A DNA stretch of 64,000 nt. It comes from Pseudodesulfovibrio thermohalotolerans. Lineage in GTDB: Bacteria > Desulfobacterota > Desulfovibrionia > Desulfovibrionales > Desulfovibrionaceae. The stretch is taken from positions 1,282,001 through 1,346,000 of the forward strand of contig NZ_CP120635.1 in NCBI RefSeq assembly GCF_021353295.2, in the 5' to 3' direction. The translations under genes and the position numbers were made by a program. The notes under the pieces are model-generated. The model was not told the origin of the DNA. It saw only the letters and a list, made by a program, of their open reading frames with translations, and made no database searches. Positions 25,087 through 32,418 of this stretch are shown in pieces; within the stretch, counting starts at the first letter, position 1, and every line of letters starts with the position of its first letter.

Positions 25087-25132
25087 AGGGCGGCCGGGGG
25101 AATCTCTTTTGAGGAGTTCCCCGGGCCGCCCT
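25087..25132 (-). terminator. Strong hairpin after ahbC (possible terminator or attenuator)
   Basis: Sixteen-base arms (AGGGCGGCCGGGGGAA and complement, one mismatch) around a 14-nt loop lie 15 bp after the ahbC stop. There is no strong T tract, so it may stabilise the ahbC message or only partly terminate before hemB. Confidence 0.55.
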
Positions 25133-25146
25133 GGACTTCGTGTTAT

Positions 25147-26340
25147 TTACAGCTTTTCGCCGGTGATTTCTTCGTCGGTGAGGTAGCAGGCGGGGTCCTG
25201 GGCCCAGAAGTCGCCGTAGTAGGCTTCGGCGCGGGCGCGGAAGTTGCCGCCGCAGATGTTCAGGAACCGGCAGCCTGCGCAGCGTCCGCCCACATGGGGA
25301 CGCTTGTCCTTGAGCTTGTTGAGCAGCTCGATCTTCGGATCGGTCCAGATCTCGGAGAAAGGACGCTCCAGGACGTTGCCGAAGGTGTGGTGGCGCATGA
25401 ACTGGTCGGCGTGGACTTTGCCGTCCCACGAGATGCAGCCGATGCCGCGTCCGGAGGAGTTGCCCTCGTTCCACTTGAGCAGTTCGAGCACTTCCTTGGC
25501 GCGTTCCGGGTCTTCCTTGAGCAGGCGGTAGTAGACCAGGGGACCGTCGGCGTGGTTGTCCACGGTGAGGACTTCCTTGGGCAGTCCCTTGTCGAACAGG
25601 GCGCGGGTGCGGTCCATGATGAGGTTGACTACGTCGCGGGTTTCCTGGTGGTTCAGGTCCTCGTTGATAAGCTCGGAACCCCGGCCGGAATAGACCAGGT
25701 GGTAGAAACAGATGCGCGGGATGTCCATCTGCTCGATGAGGTCGAACAGGTGGGGAATCTCCACGGCGTTGCGCTTGTTGATGGTGAAGCGGAGGCCGAC
25801 CTTGAGGCCTTCGGCCTTGCAGTTCTCGACGCCCTTGAGGGCCTGCTTGTAGGCGCCCCGGACGCCGCGGAACTTGTCGTGAACGTCCTCGTTGCCGTCG
25901 ATGGAGATGCCCACATAGGACAGACCGACTTCCTTGAGCTCGCGGGCCTTGGTCTTGGTGATGAGCGTGCCGTTGGTGGAGATCACCGCGCGCATTCCCT
26001 TGGACGTGGCGTATTTGGCCAGGTCCACCAGGTCCTCGCGGACCAGGGGCTCACCGCCGGAGAACAGCATGACCGGCGCGCCGAACTGGGCCAGATCGTC
26101 GATCATCTCCTTGGCCTGATCCGTGGAAATGGGATCCTTGTGGCCGCTCGGGTCCACGGCCTGGGCGTAACAGTGTACACATTTGAGGTTGCACCGCTGG
26201 GTCATGTTCCAGACCACGACGGGCTTTTTGTCCTTGGAAAATTGAAGCAAATGGGACGGGAGCTGCCCGGATTCGCGGTTGTAACGCAGGGCGTCGGAAG
26301 CTTCAACGGCGCCGCAGTACAGTTTGGAAATGCCTATCAT
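25147..26340 (-). CDS. ahbC: 12,18-didecarboxysiroheme deacetylase AhbC (radical SAM)
   Basis: The 397-residue protein begins with the family's characteristic MIGISKLYCG, has the radical SAM Cys50-Cys54-Cys57 motif (QRCNLKCVHC) and FSGGEP, and ends with a second cysteine cluster (CAGCRFLNICGG). AhbC removes the acetate side chains of didecarboxysiroheme to give iron-coproporphyrin III, the step between AhbA/B and AhbD. ATG 26340 has AGAGG 7 nt upstream; a longer frame to 26439 crosses the terminator of the previous gene. It leads the ahbC-hemB-ahbD-ahbB cluster. Confidence 0.87.
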   Translation of the reverse strand: MIGISKLYCGAVEASDALRYNRESGQLPSHLLQFSKDKKPVVVWNMTQRCNLKCVHCYAQAVDPSGHKDPISTDQAKEMIDDLAQFGAPVMLFSGGEPLVREDLVDLAKYATSKGMRAVISTNGTLITKTKARELKEVGLSYVGISIDGNEDVHDKFRGVRGAYKQALKGVENCKAEGLKVGLRFTINKRNAVEIPHLFDLIEQMDIPRICFYHLVYSGRGSELINEDLNHQETRDVVNLIMDRTRALFDKGLPKEVLTVDNHADGPLVYYRLLKEDPERAKEVLELLKWNEGNSSGRGIGCISWDGKVHADQFMRHHTFGNVLERPFSEIWTDPKIELLNKLKDKRPHVGGRCAGCRFLNICGGNFRARAEAYYGDFWAQDPACYLTDEEITGEKL

Positions 26341-26348
26341 TAATATAC

Positions 26349-26377
26349 CTCTCAGGTGAAATGAAGGTCTCTCAGGT
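26349..26377. promoter_or_regulatory. Two direct CTCTCAGGT repeats upstream of ahbC
   Basis: CTCTCAGGT occurs at 26349-26357 and 26369-26377, exactly 20 bp apart (about two helical turns), within 40 bp of the ahbC start. The nearer copy overlaps the AGAGG ribosome-binding site. This spacing fits two half-sites for one regulator on the same DNA face, but part of the conservation may be the Shine-Dalgarno itself. Confidence 0.4.
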
Positions 26378-26406
26378 AGCACACAAAATGCGCGGTGTAA
26401 AAGACG

Positions 26407-26431
26407 AAAAAAGAGGCCGGGATTGGCCCCT
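26407..26431 (-). terminator. Terminator after the OmpA-family lipoprotein gene
   Basis: On the minus strand AGGGGCC-6 nt-GGCCTCT (one G-U pair) is followed by six Ts. It separates the OmpA gene from ahbC. Confidence 0.75.
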
Positions 26432-26494
26432 TGTTTCATTTGGCAAAGCGAAGGTAATAACTGTTGCTAAAAAGTCAAGAGCGTATTGCGTAGT

Positions 26495-27661
26495 CTAATC
26501 GGCGAATCTGATCTCAACCCTTCGGTTTCGTTGCTGATCCTTGGCTGTCGTGCCGGATGTCAGTGGGCGCGATTTGCCGAAGCCGACGGCTTCGATGCGT
26601 TCGGGAGCCACATTCCACTTGTTCACCAGGTATGCCTTGACCGCTTCGGCTCGTTGCCGGGAAAGGGTCAGATTGTACTGGATGGAACCTGCTGCGTCTG
26701 TGTGGCCGCCCACCAAGATCTTGCGTCCCGCGTAATCGGGCGATTTCAACGTCTCGCCCAAGGCGTCGAGCACGGCGTTGGATTCCGGCTTGACCGTGGC
26801 CTTGTCGAAGTCGAATTGGATGTTCAGGTCAAGGCCCGCGACCTCGGGCCTGGGGGTGCCGTCTTCGTCGGCCTCGGACTTGGCTCCGGGAATTGCCGAC
26901 CCCGCGTCGGGCCGGGCGGCCGCGCCGGTCGTCGAGGATTGTTCGGGCGGAAGGTTTTCGCCCTGCGCGTCCTGAGCGGAGTCCGGCATGAGGCTGCTCT
27001 TCACCGCCTCCGGGGTGGAGGCGTAGGGGTAGTTCGCGTTGGGATCGGGCAGCCACGCCTTGAGAGGAGTGGCCATATCCTTGGCGATGGAGCGGATAAT
27101 CATGTTGAACGGACTGTCGCTCATGCGGGTTTCATGGACGAAATAGACATAGTCGTCCGGGTTCCGCTGCTCTATGCGTCCGGACTGGAGCATGGTCCAC
27201 AGCAGGGTGCCGCTGCCCGCGGCATAGATGTTCACCTGGATGGTCACGGCCGAGTCGTCGAGCGTGGTCCCGTCGTAGAAATAGGGGACGCTGCCGAGGA
27301 CAAGCAGGTCCGCCCCCCGCCGGCGGGCTGTCTCCAGGGCTGAGGAAAGTCCCTGATAGCCGTAGCCGGGGGCCAGCTCCATGGTCGAGAACAACCGCTC
27401 CTCTGTCCAGGCATTGAAGAATATCCGGGTGAAGGAGGCGGACAGGGCCGCGTGGTCCGAGTTCTCCTGCTGGATGACGAAGGGGTGGAAATAGGCGGTC
27501 AGTGGCGTGTACTGCTTGCCCCTGGGGTGTATGGAGACCTGAAGCGCCGATTTCCTGACGGGCGCGTCCGTGTAGATTTTGGTCTGGTCCGTCAGGGACA
27601 AGTCCACGTGAGAGCACGCGGAGACAATCAGCAACATGCTGAAAAGAAGTGTTTTTTTCAT
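26495..27661 (-). CDS. OmpA-family outer membrane lipoprotein
   Basis: The 388-residue precursor has a lipoprotein signal (MKKTLLFSMLLIVSA then Cys, about residue 16). Residues 30-215 are a conserved unknown domain with VLGSVPYFYDG and IQVNIYAAGSGTLLW, resembling periplasmic lipoproteins that assemble at motility or secretion structures. After a Pro/Ala/Glu linker, residues 285-388 are an OmpA peptidoglycan-binding domain (IQFDFDKATVKPES, GGHTDAAGS, LSRQRAEAVKAYL, RRVEI). It likely anchors the envelope to peptidoglycan. ATG 27661 is used; the frame upstream is not signal-like. Confidence 0.85.
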   Translation of the reverse strand: MKKTLLFSMLLIVSACSHVDLSLTDQTKIYTDAPVRKSALQVSIHPRGKQYTPLTAYFHPFVIQQENSDHAALSASFTRIFFNAWTEERLFSTMELAPGYGYQGLSSALETARRRGADLLVLGSVPYFYDGTTLDDSAVTIQVNIYAAGSGTLLWTMLQSGRIEQRNPDDYVYFVHETRMSDSPFNMIIRSIAKDMATPLKAWLPDPNANYPYASTPEAVKSSLMPDSAQDAQGENLPPEQSSTTGAAARPDAGSAIPGAKSEADEDGTPRPEVAGLDLNIQFDFDKATVKPESNAVLDALGETLKSPDYAGRKILVGGHTDAAGSIQYNLTLSRQRAEAVKAYLVNKWNVAPERIEAVGFGKSRPLTSGTTAKDQQRNRRVEIRFAD

Positions 27662-27764
27662 ATCATTCACCGGCTGATGGTTGAAGCCGCCCGGTATGTC
27701 CCGCCGGAATTGCGACGGAGCCGGAATCCTCGGCGGGATCAAAGCAATATGTATGCCGGTGAAT

Positions 27765-28100
27765 CTATTGGAGGGTCTGGGTGGGCGAGGGGGCGGATTC
27801 GATGGATTCCAGGAGCTGTTCGCGCGATTCCTGGAGCCCCTGCCGGAGGAGCAGTTTCTTGCCGGTGGAGAGCTTTCGGAACTCGGGCCGGTCGGCCAGT
27901 TCCGAAAGCCGCTCCATCTCGACGATGATGCTGCGGATGAGTTTGTGGATGTCGCGCTCTCTGGGGTTGAGCTGGGAGGCCAGCAAGGCCAGATCGCGTA
28001 TCTCGATGGCCAGGCGCTTGAAGTTGCGTGGATCGGTCTGGCGAGCCAGTTTGCGGTGGGCCTTGGCGGTCTCGATTTTGCGCTTGAACCATCCGATCAT
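27765..28100 (-). CDS. Small helical protein of unknown function
   Basis: The 111-residue basic, predicted all-helical protein starts MIGWFKRKIETAKAHRK and has no signal peptide or metal motif. AGGAAA sits 6 nt before the ATG. The gene starts 9 bp after the stop of the zinc-ribbon/YIP1 gene, so the two are almost certainly cotranscribed. I do not recognise a family; the short amphipathic N-terminus could attach to the membrane near its YIP1 partner. Confidence 0.65.
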   Translation of the reverse strand: MIGWFKRKIETAKAHRKLARQTDPRNFKRLAIEIRDLALLASQLNPRERDIHKLIRSIIVEMERLSELADRPEFRKLSTGKKLLLRQGLQESREQLLESIESAPSPTQTLQ

Positions 28101-28109
28101 AAGCTTTCC

Positions 28110-29324
28110 TTAAATGGTCGCCACCTGGCCCTGAAGCATGAGCAGGGCCATAATCATGCCCAGGAGCAGGGGCAGCAAAAGAACCGGGATGATCTTGCTG
28201 TAGCTGGTCCTGTGGATGTGCTTGAGGCCGATGGCGGTGAGGACCAGCCCCCACACGGCATAAAGGAACATCCAGCCCGCCATGAATCCCACGGAAAACA
28301 TGGGAATGATGCCGGTCATCATGGGCGCGTAGGCATAGGCCACGGCTCTGAATGAACCCTCGAAGCCCTTGTCGCCCGCTTTGAGCACGCTGAGAATGGC
28401 GTGGTAGAAGCCGGAGATGACGAACAGGGACAGGGCCACGAAAGCCGGGGTGAGCAAAAGTTCGAACAATCCGTTGGTGGCGTCGTAGGGCACGGCCTGC
28501 AACCCCTGGCCGGAAACGTCCACACCGGGCGTCAGCCCGACAACGCCCCAGGCGTACTGGGCCACGGTCTGGATCATGGAGACCAGGATGGCGAAGGTCA
28601 GGGGCTTGGACAGTCCGTTGCCCACGGGCATGACCGAGAAGAACAGGCGCGGCGAGAGCAGGACCAGCTTGAGGGTCAGGAAGAGGCCGTGGAAAAAGCC
28701 GTAGCGGTCCAACTGCTCGAAGGGCGGCGGCACCTGCATGGACATTCCGTCCTCATCCTCGCTCATGAATTCTTCCTGCATGGGGTCCGGGAAGTCCTCG
28801 TTGAATTCTCCGGTCCAGCCGGGAACGGGTTCCTGCTCCTGGTTGTGTTCCTCCGCGTCGTAACGGTGGTCGTCGCCGGGTTCGTCCCGTACGGTGCGGC
28901 CCTTGTCGGGCGGAGTCATGGTATGCAGCCGCTGCCACAGGGCGTCGTTGGAATCGTCGTTGGAATCGTCGTCGGGGTCGGGCAGGTTGGGGAAGGCTTT
29001 TTCATGCTCCCTGTCGGCCGCCGTGGGGCGGGGCGACGCTTCGTGGTTGGGAACGCCGTTGTCTTCAGGCGCTTGTTTGGCCTGGGGCATGGGTTCGGGA
29101 GCCTGGCTGACCGCCGGTTCGGGTGCGGCGGGCGGCTCTGGGGCGGCGGAAGGTTCATGGGGAGCGGCCGGTTCGGATTCCTCCAGGAGAAACTCCTCTT
29201 CCGGCAGGTCGCGGAATTTGAACTTTGTCTGGCATTTGGGACAGGTCGCCACCTGCGAGCGGGCGGGAATCCTGTTCTCGTCCACCTCTCGGGTGAACCT
29301 GCATTCGGGACATGTTATTTGCAT
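28110..29324 (-). CDS. Zinc-ribbon / YIP1-family membrane protein
   Basis: The 404-residue protein begins with an MJ0042-type zinc ribbon (CPECRFTREV, then ATCPKCQTKFKF, residues 5-40). A long acidic, Pro/Glu-rich disordered stretch (45-200) follows, then a YIP1-type membrane domain of about five helices (220-400). Such zinc-finger plus membrane proteins are common in Desulfobacterota but their role is not known. AGGAACGACA precedes the ATG. It is upstream of the small helical gene in the same operon. Confidence 0.8.
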   Translation of the reverse strand: MQITCPECRFTREVDENRIPARSQVATCPKCQTKFKFRDLPEEEFLLEESEPAAPHEPSAAPEPPAAPEPAVSQAPEPMPQAKQAPEDNGVPNHEASPRPTAADREHEKAFPNLPDPDDDSNDDSNDALWQRLHTMTPPDKGRTVRDEPGDDHRYDAEEHNQEQEPVPGWTGEFNEDFPDPMQEEFMSEDEDGMSMQVPPPFEQLDRYGFFHGLFLTLKLVLLSPRLFFSVMPVGNGLSKPLTFAILVSMIQTVAQYAWGVVGLTPGVDVSGQGLQAVPYDATNGLFELLLTPAFVALSLFVISGFYHAILSVLKAGDKGFEGSFRAVAYAYAPMMTGIIPMFSVGFMAGWMFLYAVWGLVLTAIGLKHIHRTSYSKIIPVLLLPLLLGMIMALLMLQGQVATI

Positions 29325-29412
29325 TGTCGTTCCTTGAAGGACGTGTATTTCACGATGTACGCTCTATACACTTTGTAGGTCAGAATCAAGCGGTCTGCAA
29401 TCGGCTGCACCG

Positions 29413-30627
29413 TCAGGCCGGGTTTTCCTCCAGGAGGAGCATGGAGAGTGACCCCATGAGAAGAGAGGCTTCGGGCAGCATGGCGCGAGGCACGGTCGGG
29501 TAGTCCTCGTTGAGCACATGTTCGACGGCTCCTCCCCCGGTTTCGTCGAACCGCTTGAGCTTAGCGGCCAGTTCCTCGGGGGATTTGCGCAACCGGCTGT
29601 AGTGCAGGATGGGCGCATCCAGGACCAGGGCCGTGCGTCCAGTGATGCCGGTCAGCCGTTCGTGCACGGGGCGGTTGAATCGCACGGATTCTCCCTTGCG
29701 GAAGAGCCGCAGTTGCAGGTCGGGCCACAGCCCGTAGCCCGCCTTGCACCTGGTTTCGTCCGGGTACAGGGTCATGCGCGGGAACCAGCACGCCTCAAGC
29801 CGCTTGACGAGCATACAGGCGGTGAGCAGTCCCCAGACGTCTTCGCTGAACGATTCGTCGCCGTCCAGAAAGAGCGTCCATTCCCCTTCGCAGTGGTCGA
29901 GGGCGTGGTTGCGCTGAGAGGCGAAATCGTCCAGAGGGCGGGCCAGATGGCGTATCGGCGCGGCGCAGGCGAAGTCGCGGTCGGGCGCGCATTCGGCGTC
30001 CCATACCACCACCACCTCGCGGACCCATTCCGGGAACTGGGCGAAAAAGGTGTCTAGGCCGGGTTCGTCCGGGTGCAGGATGGCTCCCACGGAAAGGTCC
30101 GGGGCCTGGACGCCCACGTGGCTCAGGTACGAGCTGTTGATGGCCTGATGCGGCCGGGCGTTCATGAACAGCCTTTGCAGATGGCGGTATTCCGTGCGCT
30201 TGTCTTCGGGCAGGGCTGGGTTCAAGGCCATGGTGGCGTTGTCCGGGCGCACTCCGCTCATGTTCAATATATAGAGATGGGCCCAGGGCGATGTGTCGGC
30301 CAGAATCGAGGCGCGCGAGTCGGGATCGCTCCATTCGGGGGTCGCGGTCAGGAAGGCGCGAGCCTTGGCGGGATCGGTTTCGCAGACGAGCAGGCTTGTG
30401 CCCTCGGGCAGTTCCCGGGCCAGGGCCAGGGCGTGTTCGCCGTCTTCCAGCCCGAACAGGATCAGCGTTTCGCTTTCACTTTTTTCCAGGAGGCGCAGCG
30501 TCCGTTCGGCAAACGTCGCTGTTTCCTCCGCGCTCGGGACCGTGGCGGCGGGCGGGGCGTTTCCATCGCCCCGGAAACCGAATTCGAGAACGGCGTCGGT
30601 GTATCGTCTTATCATGTCATGGTTCAT
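29413..30627 (-). CDS. Glycosyltransferase with GT2 (WaaE-like) domain
   Basis: The 404-residue protein has a 180-residue N-terminal region without clear family, then a GT2 domain (about 185-390): VGAILHPDEPGLDTF, VVVWDAE, the DxD-like sugar-nucleotide site WTLFLDGDESF, and FNRPVHERL. The last motifs match the WaaE/KdtX-type subgroup. It likely adds sugar to a protein or glycolipid. Its ATG overlaps the stop of the GT4 gene (ATGA). Position next to fliS, fliD and flagellin suggests flagellin glycosylation, which is inference. Confidence 0.8.
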   Translation of the reverse strand: MNHDMIRRYTDAVLEFGFRGDGNAPPAATVPSAEETATFAERTLRLLEKSESETLILFGLEDGEHALALARELPEGTSLLVCETDPAKARAFLTATPEWSDPDSRASILADTSPWAHLYILNMSGVRPDNATMALNPALPEDKRTEYRHLQRLFMNARPHQAINSSYLSHVGVQAPDLSVGAILHPDEPGLDTFFAQFPEWVREVVVVWDAECAPDRDFACAAPIRHLARPLDDFASQRNHALDHCEGEWTLFLDGDESFSEDVWGLLTACMLVKRLEACWFPRMTLYPDETRCKAGYGLWPDLQLRLFRKGESVRFNRPVHERLTGITGRTALVLDAPILHYSRLRKSPEELAAKLKRFDETGGGAVEHVLNEDYPTVPRAMLPEASLLMGSLSMLLLEENPA

Positions 30628-31697
30628 TGCGTGATTCCTTTGCGCCGGAGCAGTTCCAGGTAGAGGGCCTCAAGCCGTCGGGTGATGGCCTGCATACGGT
30701 AAAGGCGTGCGGCCTTGTCCCGACCGGCCTGTCCCATCCTTCGCGCTTCGACCGGATGGGAAAACAGGTAGTTGAGGGCTTTGGCATACTCTTCCGCGCT
30801 GTTGGCCACAAGTCCGGTGACGCCGTGTTCCACCAGTTCAAGCTGCGCGTTGTCGCGCAATCCTTCGCTGGGGTGGGTCACGACGGGGAGGGAGCAGGCC
30901 ATGGCTTCGGCGATGGCCAGGCCGAAGGATTCGCCCGCATCGTTGCCGTGGGCCAGGACCGAGACACCGTTCAGGAAGGCGGCGATCTCCGCGTCGGTCT
31001 CCACTGGATCGTGGAGGACCACGTTGCGTTCCAGGCCGTGTTTGCGGACGAACTCCACGGCTTCGGGGATGGCCCCGATGATGTGGTAGCGGAAGTCGGG
31101 CACGTCCCGCACGAGCAGCGGGAGAAAATCCAGGGCCATTCGCGACCATTTGCCCGGATCGGGACGGGATATGCGTCCGGCAGCGGGAGCGTCGTAATCC
31201 CGGTCCGGCCTGGTCACCTTCGCGAAGAAGTCCGTGTCCACCGGGTTGTACAGGTAGGTGTACCGGCCCGGGTGCGGGCTGATGCCCGTGGCGTGGGAGA
31301 ACCGCGTCAGGCAGAAGCGGGAGACGAACAGGGTGTGGTCGATGACCGAGGCCTGGGGGCTCGGGTCGTGGCGGCCGAATACGTTGGTCTCCACCACTGC
31401 GGGCACACGGGCGCGCTTCAGGGGGACGAGCAGCTCTGGCTCGGGCCATCCGGCGCGGTGAACGTGCACGATCTGCGGTTTGAATCGGCCTAGCACGGAG
31501 AGGAGGTCTCCCCCGACGAATGTGTCCACGCCGGAGGCGCGGATTTGTTTCGCGCGCACGCCGTTCGCCGGGCTGTAGACAGCCGGCGTGAACCGGGACT
31601 GGTCGAGGTTGGTCACGAAAAACTGCATGACCTTTTCCGTGCCGCCCAGGCCCAGGGATTTGATAACGTGAAGAACGCGGACAGGGGATGCATCCAT
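30624..31697 (-). CDS. Family 4 glycosyltransferase
   Basis: The 357-residue GT-B enzyme starts VRVLHVIKSLGLGGTEKVM, the usual GT4 N-terminal donor loop. It carries AHGNDAGESFGLAIAEAMACSLPVV with the EX7E catalytic motif in the C-terminal half. I prefer ATG 31697 because the domain starts there and because a perfect palindrome (31710-31726) overlaps the earlier ATG at 31715; neither start has a clear Shine-Dalgarno. It is translationally coupled to the downstream GT2 gene. Probable role: modification of flagellin or surface glycan. Confidence 0.82.
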   Translation of the reverse strand: MDASPVRVLHVIKSLGLGGTEKVMQFFVTNLDQSRFTPAVYSPANGVRAKQIRASGVDTFVGGDLLSVLGRFKPQIVHVHRAGWPEPELLVPLKRARVPAVVETNVFGRHDPSPQASVIDHTLFVSRFCLTRFSHATGISPHPGRYTYLYNPVDTDFFAKVTRPDRDYDAPAAGRISRPDPGKWSRMALDFLPLLVRDVPDFRYHIIGAIPEAVEFVRKHGLERNVVLHDPVETDAEIAAFLNGVSVLAHGNDAGESFGLAIAEAMACSLPVVTHPSEGLRDNAQLELVEHGVTGLVANSAEEYAKALNYLFSHPVEARRMGQAGRDKAARLYRMQAITRRLEALYLELLRRKGITQ

Positions 31698-31709
31698 GGC
31701 GGAAAAGTG

Positions 31710-31726
31710 ACACATGCCGCATGTGT
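31710..31726. promoter_or_regulatory. Perfect 17-bp palindrome upstream of the glycosyltransferase pair
   Basis: ACACATGC-C-GCATGTGT, an 8-1-8 palindrome between the fliS terminator and the GT4 start. It could be an operator or a small hairpin in the 5' leader. No known regulator is assigned. Confidence 0.4.
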
Positions 31727-31750
31727 TGTAAATGACCGTCTATGGGCCAA

Positions 31751-31777
31751 GGAAATCGGCCCCCGCGAAGGGGGCCG
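31751..31777 (-). terminator. Terminator after fliS
   Basis: CGGCCCCC-GCGAA-GGGGGCCG hairpin 5 bp after the fliS stop, followed on the minus strand by a short ATTTCC stretch. The stem is strong but the T tract is weak. Confidence 0.65.
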
Positions 31778-31782
31778 GTCGT

Positions 31783-32406
31783 TTATCGATTGGCGTTGTT
31801 GTAGGCGTTGGCCGCCCGGAACTTGGCGGCCGCCGCTGCGGTCCGGAGTTGGGACGGCGCGGACGGCGCGGACGGCGCTGGTGTCGGTTTCGGCGCGGGG
31901 GTGGATTGCTTGGGAGTCTCGGTCCTCTGCGGAATCGGTGCTGCCGCCTGGACGGGCATGACCGGCTTCGCCAGGGGAGGCTGGGTCGGCTTGGGCGTGG
32001 TTCCGGTGGACACGGTATCGCCGGGGGCGGCCTTGCCGTCATGGATGGGCACGACCTGGGCATAGGCCGAGCGGAGTCCGTCCAGGATCTTGATGACGTC
32101 GTCGATCATCTTGTTGTCCAGGCGGATGTTGGCCTTGACCAGTTGGGTCGTGCAGAACATGTAGAGCTGGCCGAGCTTGGGGGTGATGTCTCCGCCCTTT
32201 TCCTTGTTCAAGCTCTCGGACAGCTCATGGATGATCGCCATGGCCTTGGATATGTAAATGCCCTTCTTGGCATAGTCCTTGTTGTCGATTTCCCGCTTGG
32301 CCCGCTTGAGAAATTTAATCGCCGCCTCATAGAGCATGAGGAGGAGTTCCCCCTGGGTAGTGGTTTCGACCTGGGTTGCCAGATATGCCTTCGCTGGGTT
32401 GGCCAT
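31783..32406 (-). CDS. fliS: Flagellar export chaperone FliS with long Pro/Ala-rich tail
   Basis: Residues 1-125 of this 207-residue protein match FliS (AYLATQVETTTQGELLLMLYEAAIKFLKRAK, then LNKEKGGDITPKLGQLYMFC), the cytosolic chaperone that holds flagellin unfolded before export. Residues 128-207 are an unusual low-complexity extension of Pro, Ala, Thr and Lys (PAPKPTPAPSAPSAPSQ); typical FliS is about 130 residues. AAGGAG lies 6 nt before ATG 32406. It follows fliD by 12 bp in the same transcript. Confidence 0.9.
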   Translation of the reverse strand: MANPAKAYLATQVETTTQGELLLMLYEAAIKFLKRAKREIDNKDYAKKGIYISKAMAIIHELSESLNKEKGGDITPKLGQLYMFCTTQLVKANIRLDNKMIDDVIKILDGLRSAYAQVVPIHDGKAAPGDTVSTGTTPKPTQPPLAKPVMPVQAAAPIPQRTETPKQSTPAPKPTPAPSAPSAPSQLRTAAAAAKFRAANAYNNANR

Positions 32407-32418
32407 CAATTACTCCTT

